Shown here one piece after another: positions 1-9,372 of a stretch of DNA of 64,000 nt. Under the pieces are notes generated by a model. The model was not told where the DNA came from. It worked only from the letters and a program-made list of their open reading frames with translations, and did not search any database. Positions within the stretch are counted from its first letter, which is position 1; each line of letters opens with the position of its first letter. This DNA comes from Gammaproteobacteria bacterium (lineage in GTDB: Bacteria > Pseudomonadota > Gammaproteobacteria > Pseudomonadales > JADFDG01), in NCBI GenBank assembly GCA_018262975.1, contig JADFDG010000001.1:227372-291371 (forward strand), read 5' to 3'. A program made the position numbers and the translations under genes.

Positions 1-2
1 GC

Positions 3-425
3 GCCGGCGTGACGTTCTCCGGGCGCTACAACGTCGATGACGCCAATGACGTGCGCTGGATGGTGACCACCGGCGAGGGCATCGGCCGTTACGTCGGGCT
101 GAACATCGCCAACGACGTCGCCGAGGACGCTACCGGCGAACTCGACACCATCGGTGTTACCGCCGGCTTCGTCGCCCTCCACCATCGCTGGGCACCTGCC
201 TGGCGCTCGATGGCCGGCGTGTCGCTGTTCAGCGCCGACAACCCGGTGGCGAGCACCGGCGGCACCGTCACCGCGGAAGTGCGCTCGATGATCGCCAACC
301 TCGTGCACACGCCGGTGGAACGGCTGGACGTCGGCGTCGAACTGCTGCATGCCGAGCGCGAGACCGAGGCCGGCAGCGACGGCAATCTCGACCGCGTGCA
401 GTTCAGCGCGAAATACAGCTTCTGA
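3..425 (+). CDS. DcaP-like outer-membrane porin, C-terminal part (5' end outside window)
   Basis: The open frame enters from the left edge and ends at 423-425, so only about 140 C-terminal residues are visible. They alternate polar and hydrophobic residues like beta-strands and end in FSAKYSF, the aromatic terminus recognised by the BAM machinery. A stretch with GEGIGRYVGLN, then GVELLHAERE and RVQFSAKYSF, resembles the end of DcaP-type trimeric porins, which pass small organic anions across the outer membrane. The family name rests on this remembered pattern. The substrate cannot be told from the fragment. Confidence 0.7.
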   Translation, partial: AGVTFSGRYNVDDANDVRWMVTTGEGIGRYVGLNIANDVAEDATGELDTIGVTAGFVALHHRWAPAWRSMAGVSLFSADNPVASTGGTVTAEVRSMIANLVHTPVERLDVGVELLHAERETEAGSDGNLDRVQFSAKYSF

Positions 426-510
426 TCGGACCGGGTATTTGCCAACACGGCGCGGTGGCGTTATCGTCGGAAACGCACGGTTACGCATCGTGCCGTGCAG
501 GCAGGTGCCC

Positions 511-1227
511 ATGAGCAGGCCGACAGGCGAGCCAGGTGGTTCGCACGGCAAGGTCATCAACCTGGAATCACGACGGCCCCGTCGCGACGGACCCGGCCGC
601 ATCGTCAGGATCGCCCCGGAAAACGACGGCCTCCGCACCCTCTACAGCAACGACAACCATCCCGACCGCTGCACCGCCCTCGACATCGTCGGCTGGGCCC
701 TGCACGAATCCGGCGACGTCTGCGCCCTCGTCCCCTGGCTCAAGGACGTGGTGCCAGCCCCGCAACTGGCCGACCCGCTGAACGGGCATTGCGAGGGCTA
801 CTGGGACCCGTATGCCAGTCGCCTGTTGCAGTCGGCACCGCCGCACAAGGTGGCCGAGCTCACCGCCGCACGCGACTTTTTCGGTACCGCCGCCAACGAC
901 CACCGGGTGGTCGTGCAATCCATTCCCGATTCACCGGGCACCCACGCGGTGATGTCCACCGACGGCTTCCGCAGCGTGCAGTTACTGGAAGTGGTGGGAT
1001 GGCAGTTGCGCGGCGACGGCCGCGTGCTGGCCATGCTGGCCGACGAGGCGCACGTGATCGACACCCCCGTGCTGGCCACCGACGAGTGCCTGTACCCGGC
1101 GCAGGAACACCGCGCCTTCCGCTATTTCTTCCAGCACTCGGTGGCCAACCAGATCAAGCGGCGCGAACCGGAGGCCCTCGCCTGCCTGGCGATGCTGGCC
1201 GGCGGCGGCCGGGGACAGGAATCCTGA
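511..1227 (+). CDS. hypothetical protein, 238 aa
   Basis: I do not recognise the family. The ATG at 511 is preferred because the frame upstream (349-510) overlaps the porin gene and has atypical composition. The protein has no signal peptide or membrane span. A basic N-terminus (SRRPRRDGPGR) is followed by a mixed alpha/beta-looking body with two similar segments, TALDIVGWAL near residue 55 and VQLLEVVGWQL near 155, hinting at an internal duplication of about 100 residues. It converges with the tusA-family gene across a 7-bp gap. No function is proposed. Confidence 0.6.
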   Translation: MSRPTGEPGGSHGKVINLESRRPRRDGPGRIVRIAPENDGLRTLYSNDNHPDRCTALDIVGWALHESGDVCALVPWLKDVVPAPQLADPLNGHCEGYWDPYASRLLQSAPPHKVAELTAARDFFGTAANDHRVVVQSIPDSPGTHAVMSTDGFRSVQLLEVVGWQLRGDGRVLAMLADEAHVIDTPVLATDECLYPAQEHRAFRYFFQHSVANQIKRREPEALACLAMLAGGGRGQES

Positions 1228-1234
1228 AGGACGC

Positions 1235-1477
1235 TCAGTCCTTGCGGCGCACGAAGAACACGTAGGTCTCGCCGTCGGTGGATTGCGCCAGCAGCGCATG
1301 ACCCAGGTGGTCACAGAACTTCACGATGTCGCGCGTGGTCGACGGGTCGGTTGCGACCAGTCGTACCACCTCCCCCGCTGCCATGCGGCGGATGCGCGCG
1401 TGCAGCATCATCACCGGCTCCGGGCAGCGCAGCCCGCGGGCATCGATCTCTTGCTGGAATTCCGGCTGGTCGCTCAT
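1235..1477 (-). CDS. TusA-family sulfurtransferase, 80 aa
   Basis: This small sulfur-carrier protein carries the TusA signature DARGLRCPEPVMML at residues 12-25, with the persulfide-bearing Cys18 in the CPxP motif. TusA proteins relay sulfane sulfur, for example to TusBCD for tRNA 2-thiouridine or to molybdenum-cofactor enzymes. The 80-residue length is normal. Its ATG overlaps the stop of the upstream MFS gene by ATGA, so it is the third gene of an rlmM-MFS-tusA operon and probably translationally coupled. A second TusA-like gene lies at 51917-52186, so which one is the tRNA-thiolation TusA is unclear. Confidence 0.85.
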   Translation of the reverse strand: MSDQPEFQQEIDARGLRCPEPVMMLHARIRRMAAGEVVRLVATDPSTTRDIVKFCDHLGHALLAQSTDGETYVFFVRRKD

Positions 1478-2739
1478 GTGTTTCGCTCCGTCGCCACCGC
1501 GGCGCTCGCCGCGGTGCGGAAATACAGGAATACCGGCAGCAGCGCCAGCACGGTGAGCGCCGCACCGGCGATGAACACCGTCTCGTAGCCGGCGGCGCCG
1601 GCCAGCACCCCGCTGCCCAGCGCGAAGATGCCGCTCACCGTCACCTGCAGCGACGCCTGCAGGGTGTAATCGGTGCCGGGCGCATGGGCCCGGCAGGCAT
1701 CCATCATCGCGGTGAACAGCGCCACCGTGGACAGGCCATCGGCAAACTGCTCCACGCACACCACCGCATACAAGATCGGCAGGTCATGCGCGCCGCCGGC
1801 CACGAGGACATAACCAAGCAGACCGAGCGCCTGCAGCAGGCCGAACAGCAGCAACGCATTGCGATGCCCCATGCGCAGCAACAGCACGCCGCCCGCCAGC
1901 GCACCGCACACGCCGGCCAGCGCGCCGGTCACACCGGTGAGCAGGCCGATGTCGGCCAGCGTCAGGCCGGCATCGGACAGCAGCGGCCCGATCATGCGCG
2001 AGGCCAGCGCATCACCGGCCTTGAACACCCCCACCGCCAGCAGCCACCAGCCCAGTCCCGGCCGGCGCATGAAACCGGCGAACAGGCGCGCATAACCGCG
2101 CACGCCCTGCCAGTCGGCGTGGGTCGCCGCGCGCGCCTGCGGCGTGCGCTCGTCACGCATCAACCACACCGGCAACAGCGTCAGCGCCACCAGCGCGGCA
2201 ATGCCGCTGTAGGACGCCTGCCAGCCGTAACGGTCGATGAACCACAGCAGCAGGCCACCACCGATGATCATGCCGACCTTGTAGCCGATCACCTGCACGC
2301 TGTTGCCGATACCGCGCAGGCGCTCGCCGAGGCGGCTCACCGCCAGGCCGTCGGTGGCAATGTCCTGCGTCGCCGCCACCAGGTTGAGCAGGAAGAGCAT
2401 GGCCAGCAAGGGCACGAAGGCGCCCTGCACCCACGCGGCGAAATCGCGCCCGGCAATGGCGAACATCAACGCCATGGTCAGCAGGTTGAGCGCCAGCAAC
2501 CACCGACGGCGCGTGCCGAAGCGGTCGATGAACGGCGCCCACAGGAATTTCAGCGCCCACGGCAGCGCCAGCAAGGACGTGAAGCCGATGGCCGCCAGTG
2601 AAATTCCCTGCTCGCGCAGCAGCGCCGGCAAGGCCTTGCCTAGCAACCCGCCGGGCAAGCCCTGCGCCAGGTAGAGCAACGCCAGCAGGCCGAGCAGGCG
2701 CGCATCGGCCAGGCGCTCGCTGCGCGGCAGCACCGTCAT
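1474..2739 (-). CDS. MFS transporter, AmpG/RhtX-like, 421 aa
   Basis: This is a major-facilitator inner-membrane protein with about twelve hydrophobic segments. The start YLAQGLPGGLLGKALPALL and the following LLALPWALKFLWAPFIDRFG match the AmpG / RhtX-FptX branch, which imports anhydromuropeptides or siderophores. The RGTRRRW-like basic loop after TM2 (FGTRRRWLLA) is the MFS motif A region. The ATG at 2739 overlaps the rlmM stop by ATGA, which fixes the start and implies coupling. Substrate is uncertain: AmpG is likely by similarity, but neighbours do not point to cell-wall recycling. The final ~10 residues (ASAAVATERNT) are a soluble tail. Confidence 0.8.
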   Translation of the reverse strand: MTVLPRSERLADARLLGLLALLYLAQGLPGGLLGKALPALLREQGISLAAIGFTSLLALPWALKFLWAPFIDRFGTRRRWLLALNLLTMALMFAIAGRDFAAWVQGAFVPLLAMLFLLNLVAATQDIATDGLAVSRLGERLRGIGNSVQVIGYKVGMIIGGGLLLWFIDRYGWQASYSGIAALVALTLLPVWLMRDERTPQARAATHADWQGVRGYARLFAGFMRRPGLGWWLLAVGVFKAGDALASRMIGPLLSDAGLTLADIGLLTGVTGALAGVCGALAGGVLLLRMGHRNALLLFGLLQALGLLGYVLVAGGAHDLPILYAVVCVEQFADGLSTVALFTAMMDACRAHAPGTDYTLQASLQVTVSGIFALGSGVLAGAAGYETVFIAGAALTVLALLPVFLYFRTAASAAVATERNT

Positions 2740-3800
2740 TCCGCGTGGCGACCGGTCACGCGCACGTACACGGTGATTTCCTCTCGGTCGTGGTAGAGCT
2801 GGCGCGCATGCATCTCGTACTGCAGGCCGGCGCCATCCAGTTCCTCGCGCAGGCGCCCGAGGTCCTGCTGCGCCTCCGCCCAGCGGCTCTTCATCGGCAA
2901 CTTCAGGTTGAAGATCGCCTGGCGGCACCAGCGCCGCGTGAGCCAGCGCGCCACCAGCGCGTTCACCCGCGACGGCTTCTCCACCATGTCACACACCAGC
3001 CAGTCGACCGGGCGCTTGGGCTGCCAGGTGAAGCCATCGGCGCGATGGTGGGTGACCAGCGGATCATCACCCACCACCGGTGCCAGCGGCCCGTTGTCGA
3101 TGGCTTCCACGCGCATGCCGCGCCGCGCCATCTGCCAGGTCCAGCCGCCGGGCGCGGCACCGAGGTCCACGGCGGTACGCCCCGGCACCAGCATGTTGCC
3201 CCAGTCCTCGCGCGGGATGAACAGGTGCCAGGCCTCCTCCAGCTTGAGTGCGGAACGGCTGGGCGCCTCGCGCAGCAGGCGCAGGCGCGGCACGCCGAAC
3301 GGCCAGGGCGGCGCCTGGCGGGCAGCGCCCAGGCAGAGGTAGGCAGTGGCGCCGTCGGCCAGGAACAGCACGCAGCGACCCGGGTTGGCCTCGCCGATGC
3401 GCACGCGGGCATCGGCCAGCGCGGCGCGCAGCGGCTTCTCCAGCTGGCGGACCAGGGTGGCCAGTTCGCGGCCGTCGTTGGTGTCGGGCGCCCCCACCTG
3501 CACGTCGCGCACCGGGCCGAGCGCGGCCAGGTGCGGGCGCACCGGCGCCAGGCGGTCCGGCGGGGCAATGGCGATCGGCGCGCTGGCCGCGTACACGTCG
3601 CGGGCAAAGATCAGCTCGTCCAGCGACAGGCTGCGCACCACCTCGCGGGCATCGGCACCGTGCAATTCAAAGCGGGCATAGCCACTGTCGGGCTCGGCAC
3701 GCCCGAAACCGGACAGGCCGCGGCGTGCACAGGCATCGGCCAGGGCAGCGATACATTCCTTTTCAAACCCCGGGCGACAGGGTGTCAACAACGTCTGCAT
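2736..3800 (-). CDS. rlmM: 23S rRNA (cytidine-2498-2'-O)-methyltransferase RlmM
   Basis: This 354-residue protein matches RlmM (YgdE), which 2'-O-methylates C2498 of 23S rRNA in the cytoplasm using SAM. An N-terminal THUMP-like part (residues 1-~100) precedes a Rossmann methyltransferase domain. That domain has the SAM motif DLGAAPGGW at 212-220, the catalytic Asp271 in LVCDMVEKP and lysines near 186 and 300, as in 2'-O-methyltransferase K-D-K-E tetrads. Length is close to the E. coli enzyme (366 aa). It is the promoter-proximal gene of rlmM-MFS-tusA and divergent from the outer-membrane protein gene at 3864. Confidence 0.93.
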   Translation of the reverse strand: MQTLLTPCRPGFEKECIAALADACARRGLSGFGRAEPDSGYARFELHGADAREVVRSLSLDELIFARDVYAASAPIAIAPPDRLAPVRPHLAALGPVRDVQVGAPDTNDGRELATLVRQLEKPLRAALADARVRIGEANPGRCVLFLADGATAYLCLGAARQAPPWPFGVPRLRLLREAPSRSALKLEEAWHLFIPREDWGNMLVPGRTAVDLGAAPGGWTWQMARRGMRVEAIDNGPLAPVVGDDPLVTHHRADGFTWQPKRPVDWLVCDMVEKPSRVNALVARWLTRRWCRQAIFNLKLPMKSRWAEAQQDLGRLREELDGAGLQYEMHARQLYHDREEITVYVRVTGRHAE

Positions 3801-3863
3801 GGGCGCTCGGGTTACTGTTTTTAACTATAAAGGGGGATGGGGGGCTGGGTATGATCGGCGCCC

Positions 3864-4715
3864 ATGATCCCACAAGACGCCGCCAACATCGCCCGCCACC
3901 TGCGCGGAACCTTCGCTTCCCTGCTGCTGCTGGCCGGACTGCCGGCCGTGGCCGAGGAACTGCAGCCGTTTGACGCGCCGATCGAGGAAGGTTGGTCGGG
4001 GCCTTCTCCGCTCGACGACCCCTCCGCGCCCTTGCCGGAATTCAATACCTCGCTACCCGTGTTCGAGGACGCGGCGGCTTCCGGACCGGTCGAGCAAGCG
4101 AGCGGACAGGACTATGCGCCCCCCGCCATCGACGCCTATGTCGACCTGGCCTTCACCAACTCCACGTTCGACGCCCTGGGCTTCAACGACGGCTCCGGCG
4201 GCTACCGCTTCATGGCCGGCTGGATCCTCGAGTCGGCCAGCAAGGGCCGCTGGCGCCTGGGCCCGGAGGTGGGTTACTCCCGCATGGGCACCACCGAGCG
4301 AGAGACGGTGACTGTCGATCGCAACCTCACGCGACCCGGCTACAACACCACCCGCACGGACCTGGTGGAGCTCGACGCCTCGGCACTCGACTTCGGTGCA
4401 CGCGCCGGCTACACGCTGTCTGCTCGCATCGAGGGTTACCTGCGCGGCGGACTGGGCTTCTATCACAGCGCGCGCAGCGAACAAACCACGCGGACCTATA
4501 CACCGAATGAATCTTGCCCGCTGCCCTGTCCCGCGCTGCCACCGGACACGCAACTGGCCAACAGCACCACTGACAGCGGTCTCTCGCCATTCATCGCCGG
4601 CGGCATCAACGTGCGCCTGGGTGACGTCCCGTCCGTCTACTTCGAGTACGGCGTGCGCCGCTTCGACCAGGAACAGGTCGACACCGGCGCCATCGGCTTC
4701 CTGCTGAACTTCTGA
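3864..4715 (+). CDS. putative outer-membrane beta-barrel protein, 283 aa
   Basis: A basic N-terminus followed by the hydrophobic stretch FASLLLLAGLPAVA (residues ~18-31) looks like a signal peptide. Next come a Pro/Glu-rich linker (~32-85) and a domain with alternating strands (YVDLAFTNSTF, YRFMAGWILES, LGPEVGYSRMG, LDFGARAGYTLSARIEGYLRGGLGFYHSA) ending VRRFDQEQVDTGAIGFLLNF. The layout is that of a small OmpA/OprF-type or autotransporter-like 8-strand barrel, with a terminal Phe for BAM recognition. Two close cysteines (SCPLPCP, residues ~214-218) sit in an extracellular-looking loop and could form a disulfide. Function unknown. It is divergent from rlmM. Confidence 0.65.
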   Translation: MIPQDAANIARHLRGTFASLLLLAGLPAVAEELQPFDAPIEEGWSGPSPLDDPSAPLPEFNTSLPVFEDAAASGPVEQASGQDYAPPAIDAYVDLAFTNSTFDALGFNDGSGGYRFMAGWILESASKGRWRLGPEVGYSRMGTTERETVTVDRNLTRPGYNTTRTDLVELDASALDFGARAGYTLSARIEGYLRGGLGFYHSARSEQTTRTYTPNESCPLPCPALPPDTQLANSTTDSGLSPFIAGGINVRLGDVPSVYFEYGVRRFDQEQVDTGAIGFLLNF

Positions 4716-4736
4716 CGCATCCGCGACGCGGCCGGC

Positions 4737-4979
4737 TCAGGGCGCGTCGCCACCCTCTTCACTGCCAGCCGGCGCCTGCACGCCCATCGCCGCGTCACGC
4801 GCGGCATCGGCCTGCGCCGCCATCGCCGCGGACACATCCTCCGTCGCCCGCGCTGCTTCCGCGGCCACGTCGACCTGCTCCATCTGGCGCTCGATCGCCG
4901 CCTTGTCCTGGCGATCTTCCTTCACGAAATACCACACCGCCACGAACACCAGTACCAGTGCCACCAGCAAGCGCAACAT
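4737..4979 (-). CDS. small single-pass membrane protein, 80 aa
   Basis: The ATG at 4979 is preceded by a strong Shine-Dalgarno (AAGGAGGG with about 8 nt spacing), which supports this short gene. Residues 2-19 (LRLLVALVLVFVAVWYFV) form one membrane span or uncleaved signal anchor. The rest is a highly charged, Ala/Glu-rich helical or coiled-coil region ending in an acidic tail (EEGGDAP). No family recognised. It lies just downstream of purU on the same strand, after a 28-bp gap, so it may be read from the same message. Confidence 0.6.
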   Translation of the reverse strand: MLRLLVALVLVFVAVWYFVKEDRQDKAAIERQMEQVDVAAEAARATEDVSAAMAAQADAARDAAMGVQAPAGSEEGGDAP

Positions 4980-5007
4980 GACGCGACCCTCCTTCGGTTG
5001 ACGGGGA

Positions 5008-5889
5008 TTACTTCACGAACACCACGGTCTTGTTGCCATCGACGATGACGCGATCCTCGAGGTGCCACTTCACCGCGCGCGCCAGCACGCGGCGCTCCAC
5101 TTCCTGGCCGAGCACGCGCAGCTCCTCGGCACTCTGGCGGTGCGACACGCGCGCCACGTCCTGCTCGATGATGGGCCCCTGGTCGAGCTCGGCGGTGACG
5201 TAGTGGCTGGTGGCGCCGATCAGCTTCACGCCCTTCTCGTAGGCCTGCCGGTACGGGTTGGCCCCGGCGAATGCCGGCAGGAAGGAGTGGTGGATGTTGA
5301 TGATGCGGTTCGGGTGGCGGGCAATGAAATCACCGGTGAGCACCTGCATGTAACGCGCCAGCACCACCAGGTCCACCTGGTCGCCGAGCAGCGCCAGCAT
5401 GCGCGCCTCGGCTTCTGCCTTGTTCTCCTTCGTCACCGGCACGCAGTGGTACGGGATACCGAAGGCCTCGACGTCGGCGCGCAGGTCCTCGTGGTTGGAG
5501 ATCACCATGGCGATGTCCGCCAGCAGGTCGCCACGACGCACCTGCCAGAGCAATTCCATCAGCGCGTGGTCGTACTTCGACACCAGCAGCGCCATCTTCT
5601 TGCGGTCGGCGGCATAGGCAATGTGCCACTTCATGTCGTGCTTGTCGGCCACTGCCTTCTGGAAAGCGTTGCGCAGCACGTCGCGGCTGACATCGATGTG
5701 CGGCGTCTGGAACTCCAGGCGCATGAAGAAGGTTCCGCCCTCGGCTTCCGACGAATGCTGGTCGAGGTCGGTGATGTTGGCGCCGTGGTTGTAGAAGAAC
5801 GTGGAAACGGCGCTGACGATACCCGGGCGGTCCGGGCAGCGGATCAGCAGGCGCGCGGTGGTGTCGGGCCTGGCGTTCTGGTTGTGCAT
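5008..5889 (-). CDS. purU: formyltetrahydrofolate deformylase PurU
   Basis: PurU hydrolyses 10-formyl-THF to formate and THF, balancing one-carbon pools and feeding formate to PurT. The 293-residue protein has an N-terminal ACT domain (about residues 13-85, LLIRCPDRPGIVSAVSTFF) and a formyltransferase fold with the catalytic triad Asn198-His200-Asp236 (INIHHSFLP and AELDQGP). E. coli PurU is 280 aa. The start at 5889 lies one base after the stop of the upstream AraC-type regulator (TGACATG), implying coupled translation. An upstream extension to 6051 in the same frame is only antisense to the regulator. Confidence 0.93.
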   Translation of the reverse strand: MHNQNARPDTTARLLIRCPDRPGIVSAVSTFFYNHGANITDLDQHSSEAEGGTFFMRLEFQTPHIDVSRDVLRNAFQKAVADKHDMKWHIAYAADRKKMALLVSKYDHALMELLWQVRRGDLLADIAMVISNHEDLRADVEAFGIPYHCVPVTKENKAEAEARMLALLGDQVDLVVLARYMQVLTGDFIARHPNRIINIHHSFLPAFAGANPYRQAYEKGVKLIGATSHYVTAELDQGPIIEQDVARVSHRQSAEELRVLGQEVERRVLARAVKWHLEDRVIVDGNKTVVFVK

Positions 5890-5890
5890 G

Positions 5891-6931
5891 TCAATCCGGG
5901 TCGTTGAACATTTCCTTGCGGAAGGCGGACGGCGTCTTGCCGGTCCACTTCTTGAAGGCGCGGTGGAAGGAGCTCGCCTCGGAGAAGCCCATGAGCATGG
6001 CAATCTCGTCGATCGAGAGGTCGGGCTTGGACAGGTAGTAGATCGAGGCATCCTTGCGGATGGAATCCTTGATCTCCTGGTAACTGGTGTTGCCTTCCTT
6101 CAGGCGGCGCCGCAGCGTCTGCGGCGTCATGTTGAGCTTCTCGCAGATCACCTGGAAGTCAGGAAAATTGTTGCCGTATTCCTTGGAGATGATCGCGCGG
6201 ATCTGCGCCGGCAGCCCGACGCTGTGGAAGTTGCCGTCGATCAGCTGGGCCAGCGAATCCTTGAGGAACTTCGACAGCGACAGCGGATTCTGCACCAGCG
6301 GCAGTTCCATGTAGCCGCGGTCGAGCACGATCTGGCTGCGGCTCTGCCCGTAGAGCACCGGGCACGGAAACAGCTCCTTGTACTGCTCGGCTTCTGGCGA
6401 CGGCGGAAAATCCAGGGTGATGCGCATCGGCACGATCGGCTTGCCAATGAGCCAGCCGAAGAAGCGGATGGACAGGAACACCAGCGTCTCGGTGATGAAC
6501 TCGCGGAACTCCACCGGGCCGACGTTGAACAGGATGACCGCCTCGTTCTCGCGCAGGTCCAGGCGAGCCACCGCCTGCACGCCGAACAGCTCGTAGAAAC
6601 TCAGCGAGCGCCGCATGGCGTGCTCGAGCGTGGCGCAGTTGATCACCGCGTGCGCCATCATCGAGAACGTGCCGGGGCGCGTGCGGTACAGGCCCTGGCC
6701 GAAGCCCATGAACTCGTCCTCGGTCTGGCGCATCACCGCCAGCATGAGGTCGATGAACACGCGGCGGTCGATGCGCGCCGCCGGGTCCTGGAGGATCCCC
6801 GGGTCGAGCCCGAGCTCGCTGACCAGGCGCGGCAGGTCGATGCCGGTGCGCGCGGCGCCCTGCAGCACTTTCAGCGCGACTGCGACCGGCAGGCTGGTGC
6901 CGGTGACGACGCTTTTCTGCATCAGGGACAA
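5891..6931 (-). CDS. AraC-family regulator with arabinose-binding-type N-domain
   Basis: This 346-residue regulator has an N-terminal effector domain of the Arabinose_bd type (about 20-210) and a C-terminal AraC double helix-turn-helix (about 245-340, with TPQTLRRRLKEGNTSYQEIK and IAMLMGFSEASSFHRAFKKW). I chose the TTG at 6931 over the ATG at 6922, because GGAGA sits 7 nt before the TTG. It is divergent from the acyl-CoA dehydrogenase/SDR/thiolase run and probably controls it, responding to an acyl or lipid-derived ligand. That role is inferred from context. Its C-terminal half is strikingly similar to the regulator at 18311-19348. Confidence 0.88.
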   Translation of the reverse strand: MSLMQKSVVTGTSLPVAVALKVLQGAARTGIDLPRLVSELGLDPGILQDPAARIDRRVFIDLMLAVMRQTEDEFMGFGQGLYRTRPGTFSMMAHAVINCATLEHAMRRSLSFYELFGVQAVARLDLRENEAVILFNVGPVEFREFITETLVFLSIRFFGWLIGKPIVPMRITLDFPPSPEAEQYKELFPCPVLYGQSRSQIVLDRGYMELPLVQNPLSLSKFLKDSLAQLIDGNFHSVGLPAQIRAIISKEYGNNFPDFQVICEKLNMTPQTLRRRLKEGNTSYQEIKDSIRKDASIYYLSKPDLSIDEIAMLMGFSEASSFHRAFKKWTGKTPSAFRKEMFNDPD

Positions 6932-7244
6932 GGGCCGCTCTCCGTGGACTGACAGGTGGACTCACCGGTGCGCAACCCGGCGCGGCCGGGTCTCGCAACT
7001 GCTTGAAAGCAGCGGGGAATTTGCTCAGGCGCCATGATAGTTAATGTCAACCAATTTGGCACATTGCGTCATTGTCGGTGATTGACCCCTTCACCACCAT
7101 CATGACCCTGCCTGACCCGCGCCTGCCGCGCGGTCCGCTGCCGGGAGCACCGGCCGGCAGGCATGTAACCCGTTGATTATACAGATTGGCCGCCTGCACA
7201 TCCCGGACCTGGGCGGCCCAGTATCCCGAGGGAAGAGCACCACC
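6932..7244. other. divergent intergenic region between AraC regulator and acyl-CoA dehydrogenase
   Basis: This 313-bp gap carries no convincing gene. The middle (about 7035-7085) is the most AT-rich part and contains an imperfect 23-bp palindrome at 7043-7065. The part next to the dehydrogenase (about 7100-7160) is GC-rich with short inverted repeats of CCGGC/GCCGG type. The two divergent promoters must lie here, but no clear -35/-10 pair was found. Confidence 0.5.
7043..7065. promoter_or_regulatory. imperfect palindrome, candidate regulator-binding site
   Basis: AATGT at 7043-7047 and ACATT at 7061-7065 form inverted arms around a core containing CCAATTTGG, itself a near-palindrome. The site lies in the AT-rich centre of the divergent region between the AraC-type regulator and the acyl-CoA dehydrogenase, where an operator is expected. 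AraC proteins often prefer direct repeats, so a TetR-type or other dimeric regulator is an alternative. No binding data are available. Confidence 0.35.
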
Positions 7245-8378
<1,134 letters not shown>

Positions 8379-8414
8379 GCAACGCAAGTCACCGACTCAC
8401 GAGGAGAAACCCCC

Positions 8415-9317
8415 ATGTCTGAAGTCCGTTTTGATGATCGCGTAGTCATTGTCACCGGCGCCGGCAACGGCCTCGGCAAGAGCCACGCCCTGGCGTTCGC
8501 CAAGCGCGGCGCGAAAGTCGTCGTCAACGACCTGGGCGGCTCTGCCCACGGCGAAGGCGCTTCCACCACCGCCGCACAGACCGTGGTCAACGAGATCAAG
8601 GCCATGGGTGGCGAAGCCGTCGCCAACTACGACTCGGTCACCGACGGTGACAAGATCGTGCAGTGCGCCCTGGACAACTTCGGCAAGATCGACGTGGTCG
8701 TGAACAACGCCGGCATCCTGCGCGACGTATCCTTCCACAAGATGACCGACGCCGACTGGGACCTGGTGTACAACGTGCACGTCAAGGGCGCCTACAAGGT
8801 CACCCACGCTGCCTGGCCGCACATGCGTGACAAGCAGTACGGTCGCGTGATCTTCACCGCTTCCGCCGCCGGCATCTACGGTAACTTCGGCCAGGCCAAC
8901 TACTCCATGGCCAAGCTGGCGCTGCACGGCTTCAGCCAGACCCTGGCCCTGGAAGGCAAGAAGTACAACATCACCTCGAACACGATCGCGCCGATCGCCG
9001 GTTCGCGCCTGACCGCCACCATCATGCCGCCGCAGATCCTCGAGCAGCTCAAGCCGGAATTCGTTTCCCCGCTGGTGCTGAAGCTCGCCTCCGAAGGCCA
9101 CACCGAGACGTCGGGCCTGTACGAAGTGGGCGCCGGCTGGATCGGCAAGCTGCGCTGGAACCGTACGCTGGGCCACGGCTTCCCGATCAGCGCCGAACTG
9201 ACCCCGGAGCAGATCAACGAGAAGTGGAGCGTGATCACCGACTTCAGCAAGTCTTCCCACCCGGGTTCGGGCCAGGAAGCGCTGATGCAGATCATGCAGA
9301 ACCTGCAGAACAAGTAA
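8415..9317 (+). CDS. SDR, MFE2-like 3-hydroxyacyl-CoA dehydrogenase
   Basis: This 300-residue short-chain dehydrogenase resembles the dehydrogenase domain of peroxisomal multifunctional enzyme 2 (HSD17B4). It has the NAD motif TGAGNGLG (14-21), the insertion NDLGGSAHGEGAS typical of that group, NNAG (97-100), and the catalytic Ser150, Tyr163 and Lys167. The C-terminal region (LRWNRTLGHGFP onward) is the extra module seen after the MFE2 dehydrogenase. In MFE2 this domain is fused to a (3R)-hydratase and SCP2; here it stands alone. The Shine-Dalgarno GAGGAG precedes the ATG. The likely step is oxidation of (3R)-hydroxyacyl-CoA, with NAD. Confidence 0.88.
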   Translation: MSEVRFDDRVVIVTGAGNGLGKSHALAFAKRGAKVVVNDLGGSAHGEGASTTAAQTVVNEIKAMGGEAVANYDSVTDGDKIVQCALDNFGKIDVVVNNAGILRDVSFHKMTDADWDLVYNVHVKGAYKVTHAAWPHMRDKQYGRVIFTASAAGIYGNFGQANYSMAKLALHGFSQTLALEGKKYNITSNTIAPIAGSRLTATIMPPQILEQLKPEFVSPLVLKLASEGHTETSGLYEVGAGWIGKLRWNRTLGHGFPISAELTPEQINEKWSVITDFSKSSHPGSGQEALMQIMQNLQNK

Positions 9318-9323
9318 CCACGC

Positions 9324-9348
9324 AAAGGGGACGCTCGACGTCCCCTTT
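9324..9348. other. intercistronic perfect hairpin between SDR and thiolase genes
   Basis: AAAGGGGACG at 9324-9333 pairs perfectly with CGTCCCCTTT at 9339-9348 across a 5-base loop. There is no following T-run, so it is a poor intrinsic terminator. It sits in the 55-bp gap inside a same-strand gene run and may be an RNA-processing or stability element that sets different levels of the SDR and thiolase. Confidence 0.6.
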
Positions 9349-9372
9349 CGGTCTTCAGACCAGGAGAACACC

